Assembly (NCBI RefSeq): GCF_012985465.1
Contig: NZ_JAAQWN010000001.1
Span: 496,001-560,000 of the forward strand
Source: Pseudomonas sp. WS 5079
GTDB lineage: Bacteria > Pseudomonadota > Gammaproteobacteria > Pseudomonadales > Pseudomonadaceae
DNA: 64,000 nucleotides
Direction of reading: 5' to 3'
How positions within the stretch are numbered: the first letter of the stretch is position 1; each line of letters begins with the position of its first letter. The position numbers and the translations under genes are program-made. The notes under the pieces are model-generated. The model did not search any database. It had not been told where the DNA came from and was given only the letters and a program-made list of their open reading frames with translations. This document shows, piece after piece, positions 27,422 to 36,937 of this stretch.

Positions 27422-28528
27422 TCACTGACCAAAACGTTGCAACTGCATCTCTTGCAAACGACTGAGGGTGCGGCGGAATGCAAATTCCAGGTAACCCTCG
27501 GTGTATAGCTCAGCCAAGGGCACCTTGGCTTCGATGTACAGCGCCACCTTGCGGTCGTAGCACTCATCGACCAGGGCGATAAACCGCCGCACGCTGTCGT
27601 CGTGCACCGACAGCGCCGGCAACTCACGGTCGCCCGCCTCCACGCGCTGGGCGCCATCCTCGGTACCACGGGCAATCCGTCCAGGGCGTGTCGAGGCGCT
27701 CAAGCCGGGGACTTCGCCCAGTAAAATGGCACGATAGCGATCACACAACAGCATGAAATCCATGGCTGCCAACGGTTGCTCGCACAGGTCAGCGTAGCGG
27801 CACCACAGGATGTTTTCGCTGGACCGCACCGTGGCAATCACACGCGAGCCCACGCTCACCGGTGCACTGCTTAATGCCTGGCCTTTGCTCAAATCCTCAA
27901 AGACCCTGGCCAACGCCTCGGGTTGATCCACCCAATAGCGCTGCACGGCCGTGCCCGGATGCAAGCGGTGGTCTTCACTGCCATCAACCGCCACCACCTG
28001 CATATGCGCCTGGATCGCCTCGATAGCCGGCACGAAGCGCTCGCGGTTGAACCCATCGGCGTACAACTGCCCTGGCGGCTGGTTGGACGTGCAGACCATC
28101 ACCACCCCTTCGTCGAACATTACCTGGAACAGGCGCCCGAGGATGATTGCGTCGCCAATGTCATTGACGAACAGTTCGTCGAAACACAGTACCCGCACCT
28201 CGCGACTCAACTCGCGGGCCAGCGCCTGCAACGGGTCCGGGGTGCCGGTCAATTGGAACAGGCGTTGATGGACCCAGCCCATGAAGTGATGAAAGTGCTG
28301 GCGTCGCGCAGGCACCCGCAGGCTCTGGTGGAACTGATCCATCAGCCAGGTCTTGCCCCGCCCTACCGGCCCCCACAGATAAACCCCGGTGACCGGTGCG
28401 TCGGCGGCTTGGTGCAATGCCGCATGGCAGGCCTGCAACGCCTCAACCGCTCGGCGTTGCGCGTCGTCAGCCACAAAACCATCGGCCAGGGCCTGTTGGT
28501 AGGCAGCCAGCGGTGAGTCAGGCGTCAT
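27422..28528 (-). CDS. zapE: Cell division protein ZapE (AFG1-type ATPase)
   Basis: The 368-residue protein has Walker A GPVGRGKT (about residue 55), Walker B VLCFDELFVND and sensor TSNQPP, the AFG1/ZapE arrangement. ZapE destabilises FtsZ rings during division. Its start overlaps the pepN stop by ATGA, so the two genes are coupled. Another ZapE-type gene elsewhere in the genome is possible, in which case this may be the secondary copy (inference). Confidence 0.88.
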   Translation of the reverse strand: MTPDSPLAAYQQALADGFVADDAQRRAVEALQACHAALHQAADAPVTGVYLWGPVGRGKTWLMDQFHQSLRVPARRQHFHHFMGWVHQRLFQLTGTPDPLQALARELSREVRVLCFDELFVNDIGDAIILGRLFQVMFDEGVVMVCTSNQPPGQLYADGFNRERFVPAIEAIQAHMQVVAVDGSEDHRLHPGTAVQRYWVDQPEALARVFEDLSKGQALSSAPVSVGSRVIATVRSSENILWCRYADLCEQPLAAMDFMLLCDRYRAILLGEVPGLSASTRPGRIARGTEDGAQRVEAGDRELPALSVHDDSVRRFIALVDECYDRKVALYIEAKVPLAELYTEGYLEFAFRRTLSRLQEMQLQRFGQ

Positions 28529-31182
28529 GCGAGGCTTTTACTGACCACCTCGAACACATCGCTGGACAGCTCGCCCGAACCGCGGATGCGCTCCAGTTCC
28601 GCCTTCATCAGCGCCTGGCGGGCGCTGTCGTATTTGCGCCAGCGGGTCAACGGCGCCAACTGCCGCGAGGCAATCTGCGGGTTGAAGGCATTCAGCTCGA
28701 TGACCAGGTCAGCCAGGAAGCGATAGCCCGAGCCATCGGCCGCGTGGAAGTTGATCAGGTTCTGCCCGGCGAAGGCGCCGACCAGCGCGCGCACCTTGTT
28801 CGGGTTCTTGATATTGAACGCCGGGTGCTGCATCAGCGCCTTGACCCGCGCGAGCCCGCCCGGCAACACGCTGCCGGCCTGGACGCTGAACCATTGGTCC
28901 ATGACCAGCGGGTTGTCCTTGAAGTTCTCGGCAAACACTTGCAGGGCCTTGGCCTTCTCGGCGTCGAACGGCGAGTTGACCAGCACCGCCAGTGCCGTCA
29001 GGCGTTCGGTCATGTTGTCACACGCGTCGAACTGCTCCAGGGTTGCGGCCAGCACTTCTGGCTTGCCGCTGAGCATCAAGTACGACAGCGCGATGTTCTG
29101 CAGGGCGCGGCGCGCGAAGTGCTCGGCCGAGGCCACGTAAGGCGTGTTGCGCGACAGGTCGCGGTTGGCCTGGTAGCGCAGCCACAAGCCTTCGAACAGT
29201 TGGTCGGCCAACTGCTGGCGCGCAAACTCGCGGGCGGCGTGGATCGCGTCGACGTCAGCCACTTCGCTGATTTCGGTCAGGTAGGCCTCGCCCGGCAACG
29301 ACAACATTTCCGCGACCATGGCCTGGTCCAGGCTTTCATCGCTCAGCACGCTACGCAGTGCGTTGACCAACCGTTGATCGAGCACCAGGGCCTGGCCCTG
29401 CTGGTGTTGGCCGATCAGGTCCTGCAACACCTGCACCGCCAGTTGCTGGCCCGCCTCCCAGCGATTGAAACCGTCACTGTCGTGCTGCATCAGGAACATC
29501 AACTGGTCACGGCTGTAGGGGAAGCTCAGCTTCACCGGTGCCGAGAAGCCGCGCAACAGCGACGGCAACGGCTGTTCGGCGATATCGACGAAGGTGAATG
29601 TCTGCTCGGCTTCAGTCACCGACAATACCCGCGAGGTGCCCTGCGCAGCGGCTTCACCGGCCAGACGCAACGGTAGGTCGACGCCCTTGGCATCCAGCAG
29701 GCCCAGGGCCACGGGAATCACGAACGGCAGTTTTTCCACGTTGTCCGGGGTTTGCGGGCAGCTCTGGCGCAAGGTCAGGCTGTAGGTTTTAGCGCCAGCG
29801 TCGTAGGACTCGCTCACCACCAGGCGTGGGGTGCCGGCCTGGCTGTACCAGCGCTTGAACTGGGTCAGGTCGGCGCCGTTGGCATCTTCCATGGCCTTGA
29901 TGAAGTCGTCGCAGGTCACGGCCTGACCGTCGTGGCGCTCAAAGTACAGGTCGCTGCCTTTGCGGAAACCCTCGGGACCGAGCAAGGTGTGGATCATGCC
30001 GACTACTTCCGAACCCTTTTCGTACACGGTCAGGGTGTAGAAGTTGGAAATCTCGATAAAGCTGTCCGGGCGCACGGCGTGGGCCATCGGCCCTGCATCT
30101 TCAGCGAATTGGTGAGTGCGCAGGTAGGCCACATCCTGGATACGCTTGACGGTGGCCGAGTTCATGTCGGCGGAGAAGTGCGAATCGCGGAATACCGTGA
30201 AACCTTCCTTGAGCGACAGCTGGAACCAGTCGCGGCAGGTCACGCGGTTGCCCGACCAGTTGTGGAAGTATTCGTGGGCGACGATGGCTTCTACCCGCTG
30301 GTGCGCGGCGTCGGTCGCGGTTTCGGCGCGGGCCAGCACGGCGCTGGAGTTGAAGATGTTCAGGCCCTTGTTTTCCATGGCGCCCATGTTGAAATCGTTG
30401 ACCGCGACGATCATGAAGATATCCAGGTCGTATTCGCGACCGTAGACCTCTTCATCCCAGCGCATGGACTTCTTCAGGCTGTTCATGGCGTGCTGGCACT
30501 TGTCGATGTTTTCCGGCTCGACATAGATGCGCAGAGCGACGGTGCGCTGGCTCATGGTGGTGAAGGTGTCTTCGACGCACCACAGGTCGCCGGCCACCAG
30601 GGCGAACAGGTAGGCCGGTTTCTTGAACGGGTCTTCCCAGGTCGCCCAGTGCCGGCCGTCTTCGCCGGGGCCGCTGGCAATCGGGTTGCCGTTGGACAGC
30701 AGCACCGGATAGCGGTGTTGCTCGGCGATCACGGTGGTGGTGAACGTGCTCATCACGTCCGGGCGGTCCAGGTAGTAGGTGATCTTGCGAAAACCTTCGG
30801 CCTCGCATTGGGTGCAGAACATGCCGCCGGACTTGTACAAGCCTTCCAGGGCGGTGTTGGTTTGCGGATGGATGCGCACGCTGGTGTCGACCGTGAAGCG
30901 CTCGCTGGTCGGTTGCAACGTCAGATGGCTGTCGCTCAACTGGTAGTCGGCGGCGCTCAGTTCCTGGTCACCCAGGGCCACGCTCAGCAGTTCCAACTGC
31001 TGGCCATCGAGTACCAGCGGCGGCAGGCCGGTGCCGCGCTCGGGATTGCGGCGCATCACCAGCTGCGCGTGGACCAGGCTATGGTCCTCGAACAACTCGA
31101 AGGTCAGGTGGGTCTCGTCGATCAGGTACTCGGGCGCCTGATAGTCCTTCAGGTAAATCATCTTCGGTTGTTCGGTGCGCAT
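28525..31182 (-). CDS. pepN: Aminopeptidase N (M1 family)
   Basis: The 885-residue cytosolic zinc aminopeptidase has the GAMEN substrate motif (NMGAMENKGLN), the zinc site HEYFH (His303, His307) and the third ligand Glu326. These are diagnostic of M1 peptidases. Length matches the E. coli PepN class with DUF3458-type C-terminal domains. It removes N-terminal residues from peptides. AAGGA lies 8 nt upstream of ATG 31182. It is followed directly by zapE. Confidence 0.96.
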   Translation of the reverse strand: MRTEQPKMIYLKDYQAPEYLIDETHLTFELFEDHSLVHAQLVMRRNPERGTGLPPLVLDGQQLELLSVALGDQELSAADYQLSDSHLTLQPTSERFTVDTSVRIHPQTNTALEGLYKSGGMFCTQCEAEGFRKITYYLDRPDVMSTFTTTVIAEQHRYPVLLSNGNPIASGPGEDGRHWATWEDPFKKPAYLFALVAGDLWCVEDTFTTMSQRTVALRIYVEPENIDKCQHAMNSLKKSMRWDEEVYGREYDLDIFMIVAVNDFNMGAMENKGLNIFNSSAVLARAETATDAAHQRVEAIVAHEYFHNWSGNRVTCRDWFQLSLKEGFTVFRDSHFSADMNSATVKRIQDVAYLRTHQFAEDAGPMAHAVRPDSFIEISNFYTLTVYEKGSEVVGMIHTLLGPEGFRKGSDLYFERHDGQAVTCDDFIKAMEDANGADLTQFKRWYSQAGTPRLVVSESYDAGAKTYSLTLRQSCPQTPDNVEKLPFVIPVALGLLDAKGVDLPLRLAGEAAAQGTSRVLSVTEAEQTFTFVDIAEQPLPSLLRGFSAPVKLSFPYSRDQLMFLMQHDSDGFNRWEAGQQLAVQVLQDLIGQHQQGQALVLDQRLVNALRSVLSDESLDQAMVAEMLSLPGEAYLTEISEVADVDAIHAAREFARQQLADQLFEGLWLRYQANRDLSRNTPYVASAEHFARRALQNIALSYLMLSGKPEVLAATLEQFDACDNMTERLTALAVLVNSPFDAEKAKALQVFAENFKDNPLVMDQWFSVQAGSVLPGGLARVKALMQHPAFNIKNPNKVRALVGAFAGQNLINFHAADGSGYRFLADLVIELNAFNPQIASRQLAPLTRWRKYDSARQALMKAELERIRGSGELSSDVFEVVSKSLA

Positions 31183-31195
31183 GCGTGAAATCCTT

Positions 31196-32026
31196 CTACT
31201 GATGCACGGCGAGCTGGTAAGCCGTGTATTTACGAATATTGATAACGCCGGTATCGAAGATCAGGTATTGGCCCTTGATCCCCAACAGCGTGCCTTCGGC
31301 AATCGGGTTCTTATCCAGGTTGAAGCTGACGATCTTGGTTGGATATTGCTCCACCGGGTAGCGGATTTCGAGGGGCTCGATATCGGTTACCGGTTGGATG
31401 GCCTGCAGGCCGAAGCGTTCCTGCAATTGCAGCAGGCCGTCGGCGCAGGAGACGAACAGCTCGTCGCGTACCTGCGCAAGGTCTACCGCTGCCGCGTCAC
31501 CCTTGAGCAAGGCGCGCCAGTTGGTCTTGTCGGCGACCTGGCTGCGCAGCACATCTTCGACAAAGCCCGATTGCTGGCGCGTGGCCACGCGCATGATCGG
31601 CAATGCCTGGCTCGCGCCCTGGTCCAGCCAACGCGTGGGCAGTTGGGTGGCGCGGGTAATGCCGACCTTGATCCCCGACGAGTTCGCCAGGTACACCACA
31701 TGGTCGGTCATGCAGAATTTTTCGCCCCAGGCCGGATCGCGGCAGGTGCCGGCATCGAAATGGCAGCGCTCGGGGCTCATGATGCACAGGTCGCACTGGG
31801 CCAGCTTGGTCATGCACGGGTAGCAATAGCCCTGGCTGAAGCTGGTCTTGGTCTTGCGCCCGCAGTGGGTGCAGTGGATCGCACCGAGGTATTCCAGGCG
31901 CACATGAGTGCCAATCAACGGATTGACCGGCACCTCGGTGTCGCCCAGACGAAAAGCGTATTGAACGGTCGGCGAACCCAGTTGCGCCGACATCTTGCTG
32001 ACTGCACCACGGCCAATCTCAATCAA
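31196..32026 (-). CDS. DUF2797 family zinc-cysteine protein
   Basis: The product of about 276 residues has two cysteine clusters (CTHCGRKTKTSFSQGYCYPC, then CDLCIMSPERCHFDAGTC) that look like metal sites. A conserved core follows (VYLANSSGIKVGITRATQLPTRWLDQGA). Function is unknown; the core resembles a GIY-YIG-like layout. The start is uncertain. TTG at 32026 overlaps the upstream stop as TTGA, which suggests coupling; ATG at 31993 and an upstream frame start at 32083 are alternatives. Confidence 0.82.
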   Translation of the reverse strand: MIEIGRGAVSKMSAQLGSPTVQYAFRLGDTEVPVNPLIGTHVRLEYLGAIHCTHCGRKTKTSFSQGYCYPCMTKLAQCDLCIMSPERCHFDAGTCRDPAWGEKFCMTDHVVYLANSSGIKVGITRATQLPTRWLDQGASQALPIMRVATRQQSGFVEDVLRSQVADKTNWRALLKGDAAAVDLAQVRDELFVSCADGLLQLQERFGLQAIQPVTDIEPLEIRYPVEQYPTKIVSFNLDKNPIAEGTLLGIKGQYLIFDTGVINIRKYTAYQLAVHQ

Positions 32027-32283
32027 TGGATGGCATCCGACTTGAACAGTATGTTTTCCACCGGGGTCGACTTCGATTGGCATTCCTGCGGGCCCATGTA
32101 GCCGGTGCGCTGGTCTTCCGGCAGGTTTTGCAGCTCCCAGGCGATCATCGCCTGCAACGACAGCTCACGCTGTTCGGCGGTGAGCTTGCGGCCATCGGAC
32201 CATTTGCCGATTTCCACGGCGAGCTTGAGGCTCTGGTAGATATCCGGGGTGATGTTTTCGATCATTTCAGCAAAAGAGGACAT
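32023..32283 (-). CDS. DUF1315 (YeaC-like) protein
   Basis: The 86-residue protein (SFAEMIENITPDIYQSLKLA, then EIGKWSDGRKLTAEQ) matches the YeaC/DUF1315 pattern, including ENCLQ-like NLPEDQRTGYM. AAGGAAGAG precedes the ATG. Function is unknown. It lies immediately upstream of and overlapping the DUF2797 gene. Confidence 0.85.
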   Translation of the reverse strand: MSSFAEMIENITPDIYQSLKLAVEIGKWSDGRKLTAEQRELSLQAMIAWELQNLPEDQRTGYMGPQECQSKSTPVENILFKSDAIH

Positions 32284-32314
32284 AAGACTCTTCCTTTAAA
32301 TAATGGGCAGAGAT

Positions 32315-33184
32315 TCAAGCGTTACGTTTATGGCGGCTGTACAACCCGCCGAGCAAACCGGTGATGCAACCCGCCACCAGGCCGCCGACATGGGCCGCAT
32401 TGGCGATTTCGCCGAAGCCGATCATCGAGACCAGGCCCGACAGGCACAGCACCAGCCACACCAGCATCATCACCAGCACGCCACGCGGCAGGCGATACGC
32501 CGGGTTGGGCGCGAGCATCTGGTAGATCCAGCAATGGCCGAGCAAGCCGTACAACACGCCAGACAAGCCGCCGAACAGGCCCGGGCCGCCAAAGGTGTAT
32601 TGCGCGTAGTTGGAGGCCAGGCTGAACAGCAACGTCAGGCCCAGCAGGTTGATACTGCCTTGGCGCGCCTCGATCCGCCGCCCCAGTTCCCAGTACCACA
32701 TGCCATTCATCGCCAGGTGGAGGATGCCGAAATGGATCAGCATCGGCGTCACCAACCGCCACCACTGCCCCGCCGCCAGGCTGTCGGCCAGGGGCGTGAA
32801 GTACAGGTATTCACCGGCCACGTGGAAATTCAGGAACGTCAGCCAGCTCATGGCTTGCAAGTTGTCGCCAAGCATCGTGACCGCACCGACGATCAGGCTC
32901 AGCAGCAACACACCCGCGGTCAGTGGGCTGTGGCGCAACTGCTGGAGAAAACCGGCGCGCTTGGCTACCGGTTCCTGGGGAATATCCAGCTGCTGGTGCG
33001 GATCGCCGGCAGGGAAACGCTGATACAGGCTGCGCACGTCTTCGCTGATCGCGTCCGGCACCCAGAGCACCTGCTCGCCGGCCTCTTCGCTGACGCGATG
33101 GGGCACCTGCATGCGCTGCAACAGTTTGACGAATCCAGCCAGGTCAACCGTCAGCGGCAAGCGTAAAACGGCCACGTTACTCAT
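32315..33184 (-). CDS. glpG: Rhomboid intramembrane serine protease (GlpG-like)
   Basis: The 289-residue protein has an N-terminal cytoplasmic domain (about 1-85) followed by six or so membrane helices. The oxyanion-loop HFGILHLAMN (His151, Asn160), the nucleophile motif GLSG (Ser208) and the catalytic AHVGG (His265) are all present. It cleaves membrane-embedded substrates. Its start overlaps the upstream phosphoesterase stop by 8 bp. Confidence 0.93.
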   Translation of the reverse strand: MSNVAVLRLPLTVDLAGFVKLLQRMQVPHRVSEEAGEQVLWVPDAISEDVRSLYQRFPAGDPHQQLDIPQEPVAKRAGFLQQLRHSPLTAGVLLLSLIVGAVTMLGDNLQAMSWLTFLNFHVAGEYLYFTPLADSLAAGQWWRLVTPMLIHFGILHLAMNGMWYWELGRRIEARQGSINLLGLTLLFSLASNYAQYTFGGPGLFGGLSGVLYGLLGHCWIYQMLAPNPAYRLPRGVLVMMLVWLVLCLSGLVSMIGFGEIANAAHVGGLVAGCITGLLGGLYSRHKRNA

Positions 33185-34151
33185 GAATCACCTCAGGGCG
33201 CTCGACATCGACCCATACGAACTTGTTGGGGTCCAGGCAGGTTTCCTGATCCAGGCGATACGCCACCAGCTTGCCGTAGAGCACTGCGCTGTAGTCCAGG
33301 CAGGCCAGGTTCGGGCGGATCGGCGCCGGTTTGCCACTGCGCCAGTAGTGGCCGACAAACAGCAGCGGCTCATCCACCCCATAGCGCAGCAGGGAGTTTT
33401 TCTCGGTCGAGGACAACGGCGTACGGGCCACCGGGTCGGGCAAGGCATCGGGCTGGAACACAATATCGCCGTAGGTCTTCGGGTCGTCTTCCCAGAACTT
33501 GGTGCGAAAGAACGAACGGGTCAGGCCATCGCCACCGGTCAGCGTCAGGCCGTCCGGCAGGCGCATATCGGTGCCGCGCAGCAGGCGATCGAAGGCATTG
33601 CAGGCAAAGCTGCCCGGCACCGCCGCCGCCTGCAGGAAATGCTCGTCGATACAGCCGTCGGGGAACTGCCCGCGCAGCGGTTCGATCAGCCCCGCATCCC
33701 AGCAGGCGTGCACCACGCGAAAACGCCCGGCATCGACAAACAACGGCATGTCGTAGAACCAGCCGAGGAAGTCATGCCAGTCGCCGGGGTGGTGTTCAAA
33801 CTGGGTCAGGGTCTCGTGGATCAGCCGCGCGTGGCGTGGCGAATGTTCACGCACGTACTGCTTGCCACTGCCGGGCGGCGCCAGGGTGCTCCAGCCCAGG
33901 GCGTTGAACTCATGGTTGCCCATGATGCACAGCGCCTGGCCGGCTTCGGCCATGTCGTGGACGATATGCAGTGCCTCGCGGATGCGCGGGCCACGGTCGA
34001 TGATATCGCCGAGGAACACCGCCATGCGGGAGGGATGGCGCCAGGTGCCGCCCTGCTTGTGGTAACCCATCTGGTCGAGCAGGTGCTCAAGGGTATGAGC
34101 GCAACCGTGCACGTCACCAATCAGGTCGTAGCTACGCGCGGGATCGAGCAT
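33177..34151 (-). CDS. Metallophosphoesterase (ApaH/PrpE-like)
   Basis: The 324-residue protein has the calcineurin-type motif series GDVHG, GDIIDRGP and GNHE, with a later H near VVHACWD. Such enzymes hydrolyse diadenosine tetraphosphate or phosphoproteins. I chose ATG 34151, which overlaps the NAD kinase stop by one base (TGATG). The operon order nadK, phosphoesterase, glpG is consistent with coupled translation. Confidence 0.9.
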   Translation of the reverse strand: MLDPARSYDLIGDVHGCAHTLEHLLDQMGYHKQGGTWRHPSRMAVFLGDIIDRGPRIREALHIVHDMAEAGQALCIMGNHEFNALGWSTLAPPGSGKQYVREHSPRHARLIHETLTQFEHHPGDWHDFLGWFYDMPLFVDAGRFRVVHACWDAGLIEPLRGQFPDGCIDEHFLQAAAVPGSFACNAFDRLLRGTDMRLPDGLTLTGGDGLTRSFFRTKFWEDDPKTYGDIVFQPDALPDPVARTPLSSTEKNSLLRYGVDEPLLFVGHYWRSGKPAPIRPNLACLDYSAVLYGKLVAYRLDQETCLDPNKFVWVDVERPEVIHE

Positions 34152-35041
34152 CAGTCGCCTCCACCCCCCAAGCGGCTGCCCCAGCCCAGCTTGGTGCGGC
34201 ACACTTCGTAGTAGTTGTGATCCAGCGGGTGGATCAACCGCAGCTTCTGCGCTTTTTTGCTCACGGTGATGGTGTCACCGGGGGCGCAGGTAAAGTGGTT
34301 CTGCCCGTCACAGGAGACTTGCGGGTAGATCTGCATGTCTTTGGAGACCACGATTTTCAGCTCACTGTTGCCATCGACCACAATCGGCCGGCTCGACAAC
34401 ATATGGGGGTACATCGGCACGATCACAATGGCATCGAGCTTGGGATGCATGATCGGCCCGCCGGCTGACAGCGCATAGGCCGTGGAACCGGTGGGCGTGG
34501 CGACGATCAGGCCGTCGGCCTTCTGGCTGCAAACGAACTGGCCGTCGATGTACAGCTCGAACTCGATCATCCGCGTCGACTTGCCGGGGTGCAGCACCAC
34601 ATCGTTGAGGGCATCGCCCTGGCCGATGGCTTCGCCATGGCGGCGCACTTCGGCTTGCAGCAGGAAGCGGTTTTCTACCAGGTAGTGGCCGTCCAGCACC
34701 TTGGCCACTTCGACTTCCAGGTCGTCAGGGCGGATATCGGTGAGGAACCCCAGGCTGCCCCGGTTGATCCCCAGCACCGGCACGTTATGCCGCGCCAGGG
34801 CCCGGGCGGCGCCCAGCAGGCTGCCGTCGCCGCCGACCACGATCACCATGTCGCAGACTTCACCGAGCATTTTGCGCGATGAGGTCTGCAGGCCGTGGCC
34901 CGGCAGAATCTCGGCGATGGTGTCTTCGAGGATCACATGCAGGTGGCGCTCAAGCAGAAACTTTTTCAGCCGGCGGACCGTGTCCAGAACCTGGGTACTG
35001 CCCAGGCGACCGATGATGCCGATATTGCGAAATTGCTCCAT
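34151..35041 (-). CDS. nadK: NAD kinase
   Basis: The 296-residue enzyme phosphorylates NAD to NADP. It shows the GGDGSLLGAAR motif, the NRG-type GINRGSLGFLTDI and the substrate motif TPTGSTAYALSAGGP. It is the first gene of a minus-strand operon and is divergent from the DUF1853 gene. Confidence 0.96.
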   Translation of the reverse strand: MEQFRNIGIIGRLGSTQVLDTVRRLKKFLLERHLHVILEDTIAEILPGHGLQTSSRKMLGEVCDMVIVVGGDGSLLGAARALARHNVPVLGINRGSLGFLTDIRPDDLEVEVAKVLDGHYLVENRFLLQAEVRRHGEAIGQGDALNDVVLHPGKSTRMIEFELYIDGQFVCSQKADGLIVATPTGSTAYALSAGGPIMHPKLDAIVIVPMYPHMLSSRPIVVDGNSELKIVVSKDMQIYPQVSCDGQNHFTCAPGDTITVSKKAQKLRLIHPLDHNYYEVCRTKLGWGSRLGGGGD

Positions 35042-35195
35042 GGGGCTCCTGCAGGGTTTGGGTCTGGCAAAAAGAACGATTATGGGCGAAAGGCCGCATT
35101 AGACAAAATCCTTTGTCGCCACGGGGCCCAGACGACAACGGTTCTCAACACCCGCCACGGTCCCGCAGCGAGTAGGAAACAGCTATGCTCGGACC

Positions 35196-36143
35196 ATGAA
35201 TCCGTTTCCCGACCTGCAGTACCTGCCCCGTCAATTGCGTCATCCCGAAGTGCGGGACCTGGCGTGGGTGATCCTCGCCCCGCCGATGCTGGAACAAACA
35301 CCCTGGCCGCAACGCCATCCCCTGGCCGGCAGCGATTGGGTGCAGCAACCCGCGGCACTGGAACAATGGCTGCGGCAACTGGACCAGGACAGCAGCCCCC
35401 TGCTGCACTGGCTGAGCCTGGCACGTACCCGGCGCCTGGGCCTGTATTACGAACGCCTGTGGCAATTTGCCGTGCAACACGCGCCCGGCGTGGAATTGCT
35501 CGCGGCCAACCTGCCTATCCGCCAGGCCGGCCATACCCTGGGGGAACTGGACATGCTGCTGCGCGACCGTGACGGGGTGCATCATCTGGAACTGGCGATC
35601 AAGCTCTACCTAGGCCCGCAAGAGGGCGACGGCCGTGATACCGCGCAATGGCTGGGCCCCGGTTGTCACGACCGCCTGGACCGCAAGCTGGCCCATCTGG
35701 CCGACCATCAACTGCCCATCTCGGCGAGCGCGCAAAGCCGGCAGATGCTGGCGGCCCTGGATATTAGGGATTTCACCGCCCATCTGTGGCTCGGCGGCTA
35801 CCTGCTGTACCCCTGGCCCGGCGAGGCCGAACCGCCCCTCGGTGCCCATCCACAGCATTTGCGTGGGAGCTGGTTGCATCAGCGCGATTGGCTGGCTTTT
35901 ATCAATGCCAGCCCGCCGGGCCGCTGGCAACCCCTGCCCCGCCATGCCTGGCTCGCGCCGGCGCATTACCCGGCAGGGAAAATCTGGAGTGAGGAGCAGA
36001 TGCAGCGCTGGCTGGCCGACCTTGATCCGATGGCGCCGGCGCAATTGTTGGTGCGCATGATGCACAACGGCGGGGATTGGCAGGAAGCGGAGCGGCTGTT
36101 TTTGGTGGCGGATCTTTGGCCGAATGTACCGGGGGCTAGCTGA
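35196..36143 (+). CDS. DUF1853 family protein
   Basis: The 315-residue soluble protein begins [24 protein letters not shown] and has the PD-(D/E)xK-like [24 protein letters not shown] core typical of DUF1853. That core suggests a nuclease-like fold, but activity has not been shown. The ATG at 35196 follows no strong ribosome-binding site. It is followed by a REP doublet. Confidence 0.85.
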   Translation: MNPFPDLQYLPRQLRHPEVRDLAWVILAPPMLEQTPWPQRHPLAGSDWVQQPAALEQWLRQLDQDSSPLLHWLSLARTRRLGLYYERLWQFAVQHAPGVELLAANLPIRQAGHTLGELDMLLRDRDGVHHLELAIKLYLGPQEGDGRDTAQWLGPGCHDRLDRKLAHLADHQLPISASAQSRQMLAALDIRDFTAHLWLGGYLLYPWPGEAEPPLGAHPQHLRGSWLHQRDWLAFINASPPGRWQPLPRHAWLAPAHYPAGKIWSEEQMQRWLADLDPMAPAQLLVRMMHNGGDWQEAERLFLVADLWPNVPGAS

Positions 36144-36168
36144 TAGTTTTGCGGTGGGTTTGAGGGCC

Positions 36169-36255
36169 TTATCGCAGGCAAGCCAGCTCCCACATTCAGG
36201 CGCATTCCAAAGGACGTACTCGGTCAACTGTGGGAGCTGGCTTGCTCGCGATAGC
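36169..36255. repeat. REP doublet (REPIN-type)
   Basis: Left arm ATCGCAGGCAAGCCAGCTCC (36171-36190, extending to ACA) is inverted relative to GTGGGAGCTGGCTTGCTCGC (36230-36249). This is the REP sequence family typical of P. fluorescens. It separates DUF1853 from the convergent VWA gene. Confidence 0.8.
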
Positions 36256-36268
36256 GGTAGCAGCAGCG

Positions 36269-36931
36269 CTACAGGCTATCAATATGCCGATAATCCACCT
36301 GCAACCCGGCGGCCAGCTCCCGCGCCCGCCCCAGCCGGATCGGCCCACGTTCGATATCCACCAACAGCCCCAGGCAATCCAGCACCGGCAAGTGACCGAT
36401 ATCTTTGAGCCGGCCATCGGTAATCACCAGCAACCGCTGCTGCTCAGCCGGATACCGCTTGCGCCGCGCCGCCAGCCAATGCCCAGCCTCGGTCAACGCC
36501 GCCAGCAGCGGCGTACCACCGCCCGCGCCCAGCCCATCCAACCAACGCCCCAGGCCTTTCGCCGCTTTCAAGCCTTGGACCTGCCAGTTCGGCACCTGCC
36601 CGCTGGCCGTCAGCAGCGCCATGCGCGCCCGCTGCCGATAGGCGTCGTCGAACACCTGCGCGAGCAAGCCCTTGGCATCGCTCAAGGCCTGGTGCCGCCG
36701 AGTGGACGCTGACGCATCGACAATTACCAGCCACAGTTCATGGGCCGAGCGGCTGCGCAGGTGGTAGCGCAAGTCTTCACGGGATTGCGGCCGCCCTCCC
36801 AGCAAGGTACCCGGCCAGTTGACCGAGCCCTGCTGCGCGCTGCGCGCCTTGCCCTGGCGGCCCCTGTCCAGTCGCCCTGCTTTGGGACGGGCATCCGCCC
36901 CCGTGTCAGGTCGGGGGCGGATGCCTAGGAC
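36269..36931 (-). CDS. VWA (ChlD-type) domain reached by -1 frameshift from the chlI-like gene
   Basis: The -1 reading frame is open from just upstream of the slippery site to the stop at 36269, adding 220 residues after the shift. It begins VLGIRPRPDTGADARPKAG, then a basic linker, and a VWA domain with the MIDAS motif DASAS (LVIVDASASTRR), GGGTP and ITDGR. No ATG or GTG lies upstream of the VWA core; the only start is a TTG at 36805 with no good ribosome-binding site, which would cut off the linker. The conserved linker sequence before it argues for read-through by frameshifting. The fused product would be about 551 residues (ChlI-ChlD). Confidence 0.75.
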   Translation of the reverse strand, partial: VLGIRPRPDTGADARPKAGRLDRGRQGKARSAQQGSVNWPGTLLGGRPQSREDLRYHLRSRSAHELWLVIVDASASTRRHQALSDAKGLLAQVFDDAYRQRARMALLTASGQVPNWQVQGLKAAKGLGRWLDGLGAGGGTPLLAALTEAGHWLAARRKRYPAEQQRLLVITDGRLKDIGHLPVLDCLGLLVDIERGPIRLGRARELAAGLQVDYRHIDSL

Positions 36932-36937
36932 TTTTTT
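36890..36937 (-). promoter_or_regulatory. Predicted -1 programmed ribosomal frameshift site
   Basis: On the minus strand the zero-frame codons CCA AAA AAG contain the slippery heptamer A-AAA-AAG (36937-36931). A 5-nt spacer TCCTA follows, and then a perfect 13-bp stem (36925-36913 with 36902-36890) enclosing a 10-nt loop. The zero-frame TAG stop (36927-36925) straddles spacer and stem. All three elements of the dnaX-type cassette are present. Confidence 0.8.

Noticed and set aside
36169..36255. REP doublets as novel mobile elements
   Set aside because: They belong to a well-known dispersed REP/REPIN family of fluorescent pseudomonads.
36269..36805. VWA protein as an independent gene starting at TTG 36805
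   Set aside because: No good ribosome-binding site and it would discard the linker that is open in frame upstream; frameshift fusion explains the layout better, although independent initiation cannot be excluded.
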